Below, in pieces: positions 21,776 to 30,497 of a DNA stretch of 64,000 nt. The stretch is from Bacteroidales bacterium UBA3844 (lineage in GTDB: Bacteria > Bacteroidota > Bacteroidia > Bacteroidales > Paludibacteraceae), in assembly GCA_002392915.1 (NCBI GenBank), contig DGHQ01000059.1, positions 158,028 to 222,027 of the forward strand, in the 5' to 3' direction. The notes beneath the pieces are model-generated. The model was given only the letters and a program-made list of their open reading frames with translations, was not told the origin of the DNA and searched no databases. How positions within the stretch are numbered: the stretch's first letter is position 1; each line of letters opens with the position of its first letter. Both the position numbers and the translations under genes were made by a program.

Positions 21776-21788
21776 TGTTCTCTTTTTT

Positions 21789-21821
21789 AACGTTCCTCTT
21801 TTGAAAGGGGGAACGTTTTTT
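21789..21821 (+). terminator. Terminator after the 20623-21775 genes
   Basis: AACGTTCC/GGAACGTT with a further CTTT/AAAG inside, followed by T6. Confidence 0.85.
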
Positions 21822-21885
21822 CACTTTTCCCTTGGAGAAAAAGATTATTTCTCTTTCTATTTTTGGCTAAATTACATTTGCCTGG

Positions 21886-21917
21886 TTTGCATTTGTCCTC
21901 AAAATTTAGTATCTTTG
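21886..21917 (+). promoter_or_regulatory. Promoter of the zinc-domain paralog
   Basis: TTTG 21886-21889, 20-base spacer, TATCTTTG 21910-21917. Consensus boxes and spacing, but flanks unlike the reiterated family except for TTTAG before the -7 box. Confidence 0.7.
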
Positions 21918-21935
21918 TATAAAGGCTAAAAAATT

Positions 21936-22307
21936 ATGACAAAAATAGAACTGGTAGTATCTATATTGAACCGTCTTCACAAGGCGGTTGACGGATCCGA
22001 GCGAGATTTCTATACTGATGACGAGTTGGAAGATTTCGCCTACGAGTGTATTGATAGTTATAATTATGATGAATTTACGAGTGCGGAAACAATAGCCAGG
22101 GCATTTGTAAATTACTTCTCTTATACATCAAAACCCTGCAGAAGATGTGATGCTTGCGGAAGACTGATGCGTAAAGGATATTATTATGATTATGGTCGTT
22201 ACCATTTTTGTAGTGATAAATGTCTTAGCACGGAAATTTCTGAGCGTGGATGGATTTTGTCAACTATTGATGATCCAGGAGGCTATTATTATAATGTATG
22301 GTTCTAA
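21936..22307 (+). CDS. Free-standing zinc-domain protein, paralog of 15279-15857
   Basis: 123 residues aligning with residues ~75-192 of the protein at 15279: VSILNRLHKAVDGSERDFYTDDELEDFA, FVNYF-x-x-TSKPCRRCDACGRLMRKGY, HFCSDKCLSTE and an aromatic end. Five of its Cys sit in C-x-x-C-x-x-C and C-x-x-x-C patterns suited to one zinc site. It lacks the DpnD/PcfM-like N-terminus. Own promoter and terminator. Function unknown. Confidence 0.7.
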   Translation: MTKIELVVSILNRLHKAVDGSERDFYTDDELEDFAYECIDSYNYDEFTSAETIARAFVNYFSYTSKPCRRCDACGRLMRKGYYYDYGRYHFCSDKCLSTEISERGWILSTIDDPGGYYYNVWF

Positions 22308-22346
22308 CTCTTTGGATTTGATATGAATTAAACAAATGGAAAAGTT

Positions 22347-22376
22347 AAAGGTGGTCATTGATCACCTTTTTTTTTA
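22347..22376 (+). terminator. Terminator after the zinc-domain paralog
   Basis: AAAGGTGGTC/GATCACCTTT around ATT, with long T-run. Confidence 0.85.
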
Positions 22377-22431
22377 CAATAAATGGCACGAATTTCACAA
22401 TCCATGCCACTTAACTAATTACAAATTTTCT

Positions 22432-25110
22432 TTATTTTAATTTTATTTCTACTCTGTTTGATTCGATGCTGTACACCAAATCTGCTTCGTATTTTTTCCC
22501 TGACCTTGATGATATTAGTTGGACTTTTTTTAATGTGTCACCTTTCATCAATGCCTGGATTTCTTTCTGTGTCAGCTCATGCCCGGACACATTTTTCCAC
22601 ATTATAAAATCACAGGTCGGATTTTCTTTTGTGTTTCTTGTGCATTTGCATCCCTTGCCGAAATCTATAACTGGTGCACCGCACTTCGGACAGATTCCGA
22701 CTTCTTCATTTCTATCTTCAAATACGACCGTCGTCGTATAATCCTCATTCAGCACAAGATTCGCTTTGTACGGTTTTCCTTCCTTTGATAGGAAAGATAC
22801 GCTCTTCAATATCTTTTCCTTCATAAGAATGTCAAGCTCTGCTTTTGTCATTTCGTGTCCGGACATATTCTTCCAGACAAGGAAATTACAAGTTGGATTC
22901 TCCTTAGTGTTCCCAGAACATGCGTATGAGCTTTTATATTCGACCATGGGTTTGCCACATTTGGGGCAAATTATTCCCAGATTATTATCAAATATAAGTC
23001 CTACTTTGTTTGTTTCTTTATCGAACTTAAACCTGACATTATAACTTTTTTTTGTTTCGTTATTTGTCAATAAGACAATATCTGATGTTTCCATCTTTGT
23101 TGTCAATTCTTTTATCTCTTTTGAGCTAAAAGTATGATACTTATTGCTTTTAAAGAGCAAAAATTGGCATTGGTAATTCTCGCATCTTACGGTTCTCTCC
23201 CCCTCGATGATCTTTCCTCCACAGAGAGGACAAGTCAAATCTTCCGTAAGAAGCTTTGGATTTCCTTTATTTTCCATTTCCACATTTATTATCACTTTGT
23301 CTAGTTCCTTGATAAGACTTACCGCCTTATCCTTTATTTCCTCAATAAATGCTTCCGCATTGAAGGAGCCTTCCGCTATTTTGTTGAGCTTACACTCCCA
23401 CTCACCTGTAACATCAGGTTTTGACAAATCTAAATTTTTGACGCCATCATATATCGCCAAACCCCTTGTCGTTGGAACAAGATATTTCTTTTCCTGAATT
23501 TCCACAAGTTTGCGAATCTTCAGAGACTCTATCACACTCGCTCGTGTTGCAGGAGTACCCAGACCGCAATCCTTTATCGCTTTTGATAGTTCCTGGTCCT
23601 CGATCATTTTTCCTGCCGTCTCCATGAGCTTCAGAAGTTCAGCTTCTGTAAGAAGCGGTGGTCTTTGTGTTTTTCTTTCTTCCGCAACTACCTGTAGCAC
23701 ATCTACATTCTCCCCCTCGATTACTGGTGGCAGTGTCTGACTCTCCTCGTCATCTTTTTCTTCTTTAGTCTCTTGTTGTGACAAGGTAATTCTCCATCCT
23801 GCATCCTTGATCGACGTTCCTACACTCTTAAAGAGTGTTTTGTCCTTCGCTTCTAAGGTATATATTACCTGGTCTTTCTTGCACGGAGGCAACAAAGACT
23901 GTATGAATCTTTTGACAACAAGATCATAAATTTTCTGTTCATTTATGTTCAGATTGACATATTTTTCATATCCCTCAAATGTTGGGATGACGGCATGGTG
24001 ATCCGTCAGCTTTGAGTTGTCAAAGCAACTCTTTTGTATTCCGTTTTTGGATATGAACGCCAATCCATTCTTCAGTTCTTTGTTCAAGTTCAATCTGTTC
24101 AGACTGCCTACATTATCAGATATAGGCTGTATCATATCCTCCGCAAGATAACTGGAATCTGTACGAGGATAAGTTGTCATTTTCGCCTCATACAGGCTCT
24201 GAAGAGCAGTCAAGGTGTCCTGTGCGGACATTCCTAACAATCTGTTCGCCGTCCTTTGCAAGTCAGTCAAGCTGAAAGGCAAAGGAGCCCTTTCTGTCAG
24301 CTTCTTATTCTCTACCTTCACAACAGTGAACACTTTTCCAAGGCTCTCTATCCTCTTTTCCGCCGCTTCTTTTGATTCAAAAGATTCCGGACAAACTGAG
24401 AAAAACTGTGTCTTATCTGAGGTACTCAGTTTTGCCCTCAATTTATAGTAAAAAGTTTGCACAAAGTTTTTGTTCTCATAGTATCTTTTACATACAAATG
24501 AAAAGGTCGGAGTCTGAACACGTCCTAACGTGAAGAGACCCTTGTTCGAGTTAGCAAGTGTCAGCGATCTTGTCGCATTCATACCTATGATCCAATCTGC
24601 CTTAGCTCGGCATTCAGCACTATGATATATATTGTCATAGTCTGATCCTTCCTTCAGATTATCAAATCCCTGCTTGATCGCACTCTCAGTCAAAGAGGAG
24701 ATCCAAAGTCTCTTCACAGGAGTTTTACATCCCATGTAATTGTAGATATTACGGAATATCAATTCTCCCTCTCTACCTGCATCCGTCGCACAGACAATAT
24801 AGTCTGCACTGTTAAACAATGTTTTAAGAATGTTGTACTGCTGAAGATACCTATCCTCCTTTTTTGTTCTTGCGTTGCTATCCTCTAAGAGTTGCAACTT
24901 GAACAATGACGGAAGCATTGGCAATACTTCTTTAGTCCAGGGCACACCCCAGCCGTATGTTTCAGGTTCACATAAGCCAACTAGATGACCGTAAGCCCAT
25001 GTCACCTGCCATCCGTCACCCTCGTAGAAACCTTCTTTCTTTTCGTTTGCCTTCAGCACTTTCGCTATGTCCCTTGCGACTGAAGGTTTTTCTGCTATTA
25101 CTACCCTCAT
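22432..25110 (-). CDS. topB: DNA topoisomerase III, element-borne
   Basis: 892 residues, type IA topoisomerase. The Toprim domain has E7 in MRVVIAEKPS and DAGREGELIFR at 110-120; the active-site tyrosine is Y314 in MTTYPRTDSSYL; LGRVQTPT (195-202) is the usual family motif. The C-terminal third carries a C-P-L-C ... C-x-x-x-x-C zinc finger and then two or three repeats of the pattern C-P-K-C ... TKENPTC ... SGHE-x-T, a topoisomerase C-terminal repeat. Longer than chromosomal TopB because of these repeats. Element-borne enzymes of this type relax and decatenate DNA during transfer and replication. Last gene of the leftward block starting at 28326; only 2 bases separate it from the upstream gene. 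Confidence 0.95.
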   Translation of the reverse strand: MRVVIAEKPSVARDIAKVLKANEKKEGFYEGDGWQVTWAYGHLVGLCEPETYGWGVPWTKEVLPMLPSLFKLQLLEDSNARTKKEDRYLQQYNILKTLFNSADYIVCATDAGREGELIFRNIYNYMGCKTPVKRLWISSLTESAIKQGFDNLKEGSDYDNIYHSAECRAKADWIIGMNATRSLTLANSNKGLFTLGRVQTPTFSFVCKRYYENKNFVQTFYYKLRAKLSTSDKTQFFSVCPESFESKEAAEKRIESLGKVFTVVKVENKKLTERAPLPFSLTDLQRTANRLLGMSAQDTLTALQSLYEAKMTTYPRTDSSYLAEDMIQPISDNVGSLNRLNLNKELKNGLAFISKNGIQKSCFDNSKLTDHHAVIPTFEGYEKYVNLNINEQKIYDLVVKRFIQSLLPPCKKDQVIYTLEAKDKTLFKSVGTSIKDAGWRITLSQQETKEEKDDEESQTLPPVIEGENVDVLQVVAEERKTQRPPLLTEAELLKLMETAGKMIEDQELSKAIKDCGLGTPATRASVIESLKIRKLVEIQEKKYLVPTTRGLAIYDGVKNLDLSKPDVTGEWECKLNKIAEGSFNAEAFIEEIKDKAVSLIKELDKVIINVEMENKGNPKLLTEDLTCPLCGGKIIEGERTVRCENYQCQFLLFKSNKYHTFSSKEIKELTTKMETSDIVLLTNNETKKSYNVRFKFDKETNKVGLIFDNNLGIICPKCGKPMVEYKSSYACSGNTKENPTCNFLVWKNMSGHEMTKAELDILMKEKILKSVSFLSKEGKPYKANLVLNEDYTTTVVFEDRNEEVGICPKCGAPVIDFGKGCKCTRNTKENPTCDFIMWKNVSGHELTQKEIQALMKGDTLKKVQLISSRSGKKYEADLVYSIESNRVEIKLK

Positions 25111-25112
25111 GA

Positions 25113-25649
25113 TTAAATATGTTTATTTATATTATACTGCAAATTCTTCATATCCATAAATTCTTCTACCCTCTTCTTTACTTCTTCAAGAGTAGCTTTA
25201 GTTGTGCTGCTAACATCATCTTTCTTTTTTGATTCAGTTAAGCTTTGGTTTATATATTCCTCATTTATGCTACTATCTGAAGGAAATGCTTGCTTACATT
25301 CAGACTTAATATATGCACTCAGATCTTCACTTGACATTGACAAGTTCTTTTTTTCCTCAAAGGGATCCTCTGGTTCTCCCAGATCAAAATCCTCAGCTAC
25401 AGGCTCCGGATCTTCTGATACGACTTCTTTCTTTTTCTGATTATACAAACGAACCAGCTTCTCTTCCGCTGTTTCTTCTGTATTGTCATAACCGTCTTCC
25501 GAATTAGGCTCAACCATTCCATCCTCTTTTGGTAAACTATGAACTGACGACGCAAGCATATTTTCTATATTATCCATCTTGTATGATAATACTGTTACCT
25601 GCTCCTTTAGCTCAAGTACTGCCTTTAGCAGTATGTCTATCTTCTCCAT
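25113..25649 (-). CDS. Unknown coiled-coil acidic protein, 178 residues
   Basis: The N-terminal 35 residues form a heptad coiled coil (DILLKAVLELKEQVTVLSYKM). The middle is an acidic low-complexity stretch rich in Glu/Asp/Pro/Ser; a C-terminal helix (TLEEVKKRVEEFMDMKNL) closes it. Sandwiched with 1-2 base gaps between the TraN-like gene and topB, so certainly cotranscribed. Perhaps an adaptor for one of them; no family recognised. Confidence 0.7.
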   Translation of the reverse strand: MEKIDILLKAVLELKEQVTVLSYKMDNIENMLASSVHSLPKEDGMVEPNSEDGYDNTEETAEEKLVRLYNQKKKEVVSEDPEPVAEDFDLGEPEDPFEEKKNLSMSSEDLSAYIKSECKQAFPSDSSINEEYINQSLTESKKKDDVSSTTKATLEEVKKRVEEFMDMKNLQYNINKHI

Positions 25650-25650
25650 T

Positions 25651-26793
25651 TTATTTTGTAATTTTTTTTGCGTTTAATATTTCTTTGTTGGAAGCTGTAA
25701 ATTTCAAATGTCTACCTCCGTTTTTTTCAAAAATCTCAAAATAGAACTGGTGTTTGTCCGGAACGGTGAACCTTTTGAAAAAAAACACCGCACTATACCC
25801 AGTGTCACCTTCTACCAAATCTCCATCTTTTGATCTATAAACATAGATAGGAATTTTCTCGTCATCCTGATAAGTCTGTTTCTTTGTTTTCTTCTTGTTC
25901 TGGATATAACTTCTGATGAAGTCTATCTCATAATCAATCTTACTGTCATTCTGTAGATACAGGTGAAACATAAGGATATCATCCTTGATGAACAATCCTA
26001 TCAGACTGAAAAGCATCTTATTCTCCGAAATTCCAATATTGTTCAATACCGCACCTTTTTCCACTACTGCTTTTCCATATTCTTCCATCTCTACCTCATT
26101 CATACTCGCTATTGAAAAAGATGCTTTTTCTTCATTTGCATCACTACCAATAACCAGATTCACAAGCTCCGGATTTTCATTAGCTTTGATGATGTGGGGA
26201 TAAATCCTCACATTGTTTTTGCTGTCTTTAGTCACGACATGAAGTGACGTAGAAGTAAAAGCATCAAACTCCCCCACCCTTTTGGCGATGACCACATTGT
26301 TAAAATCAGAGATTTTTTCTGCTATGATAGAATCAACCCCGACAGCTACATCTATAACTGTCTCGTCAGAATTATAAGAAAGGTGTGAGGTTCTGATACT
26401 CGACAATTCAATTGTCGATTCCGACAAATAATGTTCCTGTTTAACAGAATCACCCACATTTTTCACATCAATGGCTATTGTCTTGGGATCTTGATCATAA
26501 TTAAGATCAAATGTGTATATTTTCCCATCTTTCGTGATTGCAGTTAGGGTAGTATTGTCAAATACAGGGATCTCACTTCTGATACGAAGAATATTCTCTG
26601 CATCACCGATTTTTTCGGCGACAATATCCTCAGTTCCCATGTCTACATAGTTTATTTTCGCAGGAAACTGTAAATACAACCATTTCACATCACTCACTTC
26701 GAGTGATATTTTCTTGGCTCCCTTTTGTTGCAGATTTTGCGAACAAACAGCAAAAGATAAAAATACTGTTATTAATACCAATAGATTTCTCAT
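25651..26793 (-). CDS. traN: TraN-like conjugative protein (DUF4138)
   Basis: 380 residues with an N-terminal signal peptide (MRNLLVLITVFLSFAVCSQ). The DUF4138 pattern is visible at ~36-100: WLYLQFPAKINYVDMGTEDIV..., AENILRIRSE, TTLTAITKDGKIYTFDLNY. The second half carries LIGLFIKDDILMFHLYLQN-type and V-PDKHQFYFEIFEKNGGR strands typical of TraN. TraN is an outer-membrane-associated part of the Bacteroidales conjugation apparatus. Here it stands apart from any visible tra operon, between a primase-led gene set and topB, which is unusual. Confidence 0.82.
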   Translation of the reverse strand: MRNLLVLITVFLSFAVCSQNLQQKGAKKISLEVSDVKWLYLQFPAKINYVDMGTEDIVAEKIGDAENILRIRSEIPVFDNTTLTAITKDGKIYTFDLNYDQDPKTIAIDVKNVGDSVKQEHYLSESTIELSSIRTSHLSYNSDETVIDVAVGVDSIIAEKISDFNNVVIAKRVGEFDAFTSTSLHVVTKDSKNNVRIYPHIIKANENPELVNLVIGSDANEEKASFSIASMNEVEMEEYGKAVVEKGAVLNNIGISENKMLFSLIGLFIKDDILMFHLYLQNDSKIDYEIDFIRSYIQNKKKTKKQTYQDDEKIPIYVYRSKDGDLVEGDTGYSAVFFFKRFTVPDKHQFYFEIFEKNGGRHLKFTASNKEILNAKKITK

Positions 26794-26802
26794 GTAACAA
26801 AT

Positions 26803-26917
26803 TTGTAATTAGTTTAATAAATGTGCGTCCTCTTGTTGAGGACACACATTGCTTTTTTATTAAAGTTAATTGTAATTAGTTTGAAAAATGTGCGTCCTCT
26901 CAATTGAGTACTCACAT
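26803..26917. repeat. Duplicated 48-bp leader hairpin upstream of traN-like gene
   Basis: Two direct copies (26803-26850 and 26870-26917) start TTGTAATTAGTTT and contain ATGTGCGTCCTC paired with GAGGACACACAT in the first; in the second the right arm has drifted (GAGTACTCACAT). On the leftward transcript each is a hairpin, separated by the ribosome-loading leader AACTTTAATAAAAAAGCA. A possible 11-codon leader ORF (MCVLNKRTHIY) lies in the traN-proximal copy. Confidence 0.55.
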
Positions 26918-26941
26918 CACTTATATTTTTGTCATTTTACT

Positions 26942-27148
26942 TTAACACAATCTTTCTAAATCATTAGCTAACCCCTTAAATATAAAAGCATCTTCGTTTT
27001 GAGCTTTAACCAAATCTTCTTTTGTAAAAGTATTTTGGCTCCATACTTGTCTTATGCATTGACATTTTAGACCTGTCAATGTTTCGACTTCCTTTACCCA
27101 ATCCTCTATCCATTGGAGTTCTGAATCCTTGAGTTCTTGTTTTGTCAT
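26942..27148 (-). CDS. Unknown small protein, 68 residues
   Basis: MTKQELKDSELQWIEDWVKEVE..., acidic and helical with three Cys (C-Q-C pair at 29-31 and a C-terminal Cys). Located 26 bases after the primase stop. No family recognised; small size and position suggest a primase-associated accessory. Confidence 0.6.
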   Translation of the reverse strand: MTKQELKDSELQWIEDWVKEVETLTGLKCQCIRQVWSQNTFTKEDLVKAQNEDAFIFKGLANDLERLC

Positions 27149-27174
27149 AAATCTAATCTATTAAAACACAAATA

Positions 27175-28326
27175 TCAAACACCTACTCCTCTCTTTTTTT
27201 TCATCACAGGTGCAGGTATAGATTGACGTTGGTTAATCTCCTCAGTTTTTTTTTCTACGTAAACGCCTTTTTCCAATGTCAATCTGTTTTTTTCAATCAT
27301 TTCCTTTGTGTTGGCGATATGCCATTCGTTTAGGTCTTTATGATTTCCGAGGACATATCGGCAATCAATAACCTCCGCTCTATCGCTCAACGCATCCACG
27401 ATTTTTTTTGTTGCGACTGTTCCTGCATTATCATTATCCAGAAACAGTTTTATTTTTTTGTTCTGGAGATCCATAGCCTCCATTTTTTTTATTACCTGGT
27501 CAGCCAAAGCCACCGAATTAAGGACAATATAATCCTCATTCAACGGATCTTTACCCAACCTTTTTTTCTGCTCAGCACAGCTCAACATGTCAAAGAAACC
27601 TTCAAATACATTAATAGTCTGTTTTCCTTCAACAATGTAACTTGGTGCTTTTGCATTACATATTTTCGATGTATATTGATACGTCGATCCATCCGGCATT
27701 GTTTTTTTTTCAGACTCCATTCTAAGTTCCCATCCTCCTTCCTTATCGCATTTTTGAATACTTTTTCCTCCATGCGAATTTGGAAATCCTATATCAACTC
27801 TTTCCTTCGACGGAGTCCCGTCTTCTTTCAATTTAATGTAATGCACTTGCTTACAGAATTTTCGTGCTGTATCAAGTGAAATACAACGTCGATTAAGATA
27901 ATCGACGAGGGAATCATACCAAATAGAATTTACCTTGTTTATCTCTATTTTGGGTTTGTCTTCAACCAAATTATGACGAACCTCCCTTTGAGGCAGGTTA
28001 AAAACAACCCCTCCATAAGCTTCCGCTGTTGCGGTTATTATCTCATTAAGATTCCCTGGAGTATCAGGAATGTTTTTCAGTTTAGCTACTAAGGTAAGCA
28101 GCGTTCCTGTACGATCCATTTCCGCACGATCTATCCATTTTTGTGGATAAGTGTCCGGAAACACTTCAAACGAAGGATTCTTTTCGTTTCGGAATGGAGA
28201 ATAGTACAACAAAGTTGTACCAAATTTGCTGTTACGAGTCTGTCGCACAGGTGTCATCCCTTGTCTCTCCAGAAAAGCGACAAGGTCAATGTTTAATACA
28301 TCTTTCTTTGACAAACTTTGACTCAT
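27175..28326 (-). CDS. Toprim-domain DNA primase
   Basis: 383 residues. The N-terminal ~75 residues keep the frame of a DnaG-type zinc-binding domain (YYSPFRNEKNPSFEVFP, then KWID) but without its cysteines. The Toprim domain is at ~228-330: glutamate E242 in NVFEGFFDMLSC and the D-x-D pair D297/D299 in KIKLFLDNDNAG, followed by DLNEW. Such compact primases are carried by Bacteroidales conjugative and mobilizable elements and prime the transferred strand in the recipient. Rightmost gene of the element and first of the leftward block. The C-terminus is basic (MKKKRGVGV). Confidence 0.88.
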   Translation of the reverse strand: MSQSLSKKDVLNIDLVAFLERQGMTPVRQTRNSKFGTTLLYYSPFRNEKNPSFEVFPDTYPQKWIDRAEMDRTGTLLTLVAKLKNIPDTPGNLNEIITATAEAYGGVVFNLPQREVRHNLVEDKPKIEINKVNSIWYDSLVDYLNRRCISLDTARKFCKQVHYIKLKEDGTPSKERVDIGFPNSHGGKSIQKCDKEGGWELRMESEKKTMPDGSTYQYTSKICNAKAPSYIVEGKQTINVFEGFFDMLSCAEQKKRLGKDPLNEDYIVLNSVALADQVIKKMEAMDLQNKKIKLFLDNDNAGTVATKKIVDALSDRAEVIDCRYVLGNHKDLNEWHIANTKEMIEKNRLTLEKGVYVEKKTEEINQRQSIPAPVMKKKRGVGV

Positions 28327-28404
28327 AACTTGATTTTTTTTGTTCCTGCTAACCCGATAAATCTTAGATAAAAATTATAGAAATTTTAATTGGTTAAGTG
28401 TTTG

Positions 28405-28441
28405 AGGACCGTACGTTTTGACAACGAGCGGTCCTTTTTTT
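28405..28441 (+). terminator. Orphan rightward terminator at the element/chromosome junction
   Basis: AGGACCG/CGGTCCT stem with T7. No rightward gene precedes it in the window's last 6 kb of element. The 28327-28689 gap otherwise shows no gene, tRNA or clear attachment repeat. Confidence 0.6.
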
Positions 28442-28689
28442 ATTCCATGAAGCATGAGAAAAACTGTCGGAAAAGCTTGTCTCATATACAATTTCACATT
28501 GCCAGCAAGAGATCATTTTTTCACTCTCTGAAGGTTGTGAAAATGGTTAATCCAAACAATCGCGTCAGACAGACGTAAATTGTGCGATACAACTTTGCAA
28601 CAAGCGTTTATTTTTATACAAAAAAGTGAAAAATTATTTAATTGCGAGTTTCCTGCCAAATCATTACCTTTGTGAAAAAAGAAATCACA

Positions 28690-29229
28690 ATGATAGATCC
28701 AATAGCAATAATAAAAAAATACTACGACGAGAACAGCGAGCTATATCACATTCTCGTCACCCATTCAAAAGAGGTCACAGAAAAGGCATTGAAGATTGTC
28801 GACGCGCATCCTGAACTTGGTGCCGACCGTCAGTTTGTGGAGGAAGGAGCGATGCTTCACGACATTGGAATCTTCAAGACTTCAGCATCAGGAATCTGTT
28901 GCGACGGTGACAAGCCATACATCTGCCACGGCTATCTTGGCAGCGAACTGCTCCAAGCGGAAGGTCTGCCACGCCATGCATTGGTGGCTGAACGTCACAC
29001 AGGCACTGGATTATCGTTGAAGCAGATTATTGAGCAGAATCTTCCTGTTCCACACCGAGACATGCGTCCAGTCAGCATAGAAGAACAAATCATCTGTTTT
29101 GCCGACAAGTTTTTCAGCAAAACTCACTTGGGAGAGGAAAGAGATTTTGAGCAAGCCAGACGCAAGCTGGAAAAATTCGGAGAAGAATCGCTTAATCAGT
29201 TTGACAAATGGGGAAAGATGTTTTTATAG
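28690..29229 (+). CDS. HD-domain hydrolase
   Basis: 179 residues. HD-superfamily residues are seen as H25 in ILVTHSKEV, the pair H57-D58 in GAMLHDIG, and later AERHTG (about 115) and FADKFFSK (about 140), which give the usual H...HD...D metal set. Members hydrolyse phosphomonoesters or phosphodiesters of nucleotides; substrate not predictable. First gene after the element; TACCTTTG about 16 bases upstream is a likely -7 box. Codon use is chromosomal. Confidence 0.8.
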   Translation: MIDPIAIIKKYYDENSELYHILVTHSKEVTEKALKIVDAHPELGADRQFVEEGAMLHDIGIFKTSASGICCDGDKPYICHGYLGSELLQAEGLPRHALVAERHTGTGLSLKQIIEQNLPVPHRDMRPVSIEEQIICFADKFFSKTHLGEERDFEQARRKLEKFGEESLNQFDKWGKMFL

Positions 29230-29276
29230 TTGTTGGCGGTAGCCAAAAATTCTCGTTCATCGCTAAATAAAAAGAA

Positions 29277-29687
29277 ATGGTAAAAGAGATAATGCACGAC
29301 CCGTTGTTTCTCTCACAGAAATCAGAGCCTGCAACGGAAGAAGACAGACAAGTGGTAGTTGACCTGCTCGACACACTGCGTGCCCACCTTGACGGATGCG
29401 TGGGGATGGCAGCAAACATGATTGGTGTCTTGAAAAATATAATTGTGGTATGCGTGGGTGATAAACAAGAAGCTTTCATCAACCCTGTGATCACATTGAA
29501 ATTGAAACCATATCCTGCAGAAGAGGGATGTTTGTCATTGCCAGGAGTAAAGAAGACAATTCGATACAATGAAATAGAGTTGGAATATTTAGACATTAAT
29601 TTCAAACCACAAAGGAAGAAATTCAGAGGCTTTACAGCCCAAATTATCCAGCATGAAATCGACCACTGCAACGGGATACTGATATAA
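29277..29687 (+). CDS. Peptide deformylase-like protein
   Basis: 136 residues, shorter than typical deformylases (~165-190). Motif 2 EEGCLSLPG (84-92, Cys87) and motif 3 QHEIDHCNG with HEIDH at 128-132 supply the Cys-His-His metal set. Motif 1, usually G-x-G-x-A-A-x-Q, reads CVGMAANM (41-48): the glutamine that helps the reaction is replaced by Met48 and the first Gly by Cys. Such proteins are often annotated as Def but may have another substrate or weak activity. Starts 47 bases after the HD gene, probably the same operon. Confidence 0.8.
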   Translation: MVKEIMHDPLFLSQKSEPATEEDRQVVVDLLDTLRAHLDGCVGMAANMIGVLKNIIVVCVGDKQEAFINPVITLKLKPYPAEEGCLSLPGVKKTIRYNEIELEYLDINFKPQRKKFRGFTAQIIQHEIDHCNGILI

Positions 29688-29759
29688 TTCATAATGCATA
29701 ATTGTCGGAGAAAGCCAGCGTCGTGAAAAAAATTTAGAAAAATAACAAATAAGCATTTT

Positions 29760-30497
29760 ATGAAAGCTAAAATCACCATAATATTTCTATTATCGCTCCT
29801 TCCGCTGTTATCTTCAGCATATGAAAAAAGGTTGGCAGACTATCCTATACCAAGAAATATCAAAGGTTGTATAAAACTGCTCGACAAAACCATGTCAGCC
29901 GACGAAAAAGAGTTGATTAGGACATTGCCAGAAGACAGCATATGCAAGCATGAAAAATTCCGTAATAAGGATGCTGATTTTTACGAAACGTGGCTAATGA
30001 CGGATAGCACATCCAAGCTAGAGAAATATTTCGTCAAAAAAGAAATCTACAAATATTACCAGATGTATGAGACAATTCTGGTATCTTATCACCGCTATCT
30101 TAACAATCTAAAAATCAACCTAAAGGAACAAAAAGAAAAGTACGCAGAAAAACGAAAGGCAGCGTCACAAGAACAAAATACCACATTTGCAAAATATGAA
30201 AAAGATGTTTATAAGAGCGACACGATAGACTGTGTCTATATTCCTATGGATTTAAATGACTGTTGCGTACAATTGGATCAGTTGTTGAGTGAGGAAGACA
30301 AGGAATACATCAAAGGGCTTCTCAAAGAAGACATCTTAAAACATTTGCATTTCGGTTTTGGCATGTGGATAAGAAACAATTGGGGGCTTTGGGGAGGCTC
30401 ACGTCTACAAAAATATTTATTTGACATCTCACATCATCCAGACGAAATGTCAAGTATAGTTTTAGAGTACTACTACGACTGGCTGAATAAAAAATAA
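29760..30497 (+). CDS. Exported DUF6794-type protein
   Basis: 245 residues with a cleavable signal peptide (MKAKITIIFLLSLLPLLSSA). The second half has the DUF6794 pattern: VYIPMDLNDCCVQLDQLL, DILKHLHFGFGMWIRNNWGLW, then SRLQKYLFD and HHPDEMSSIVLEYYYDWL. The first half (YPIPRNIKGCIKLLDKTMS ... FYETWLM) looks like a diverged second copy of the same domain. Function unknown. Ends next to a MITE-like repeat. Confidence 0.72.
   Translation: MKAKITIIFLLSLLPLLSSAYEKRLADYPIPRNIKGCIKLLDKTMSADEKELIRTLPEDSICKHEKFRNKDADFYETWLMTDSTSKLEKYFVKKEIYKYYQMYETILVSYHRYLNNLKINLKEQKEKYAEKRKAASQEQNTTFAKYEKDVYKSDTIDCVYIPMDLNDCCVQLDQLLSEEDKEYIKGLLKEDILKHLHFGFGMWIRNNWGLWGGSRLQKYLFDISHHPDEMSSIVLEYYYDWLNKK

Noticed and set aside
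26803..26917. Riboswitch upstream of the traN-like gene
   Set aside because: Two direct hairpin copies without a conserved ligand-binding core; better read as a duplicated leader.
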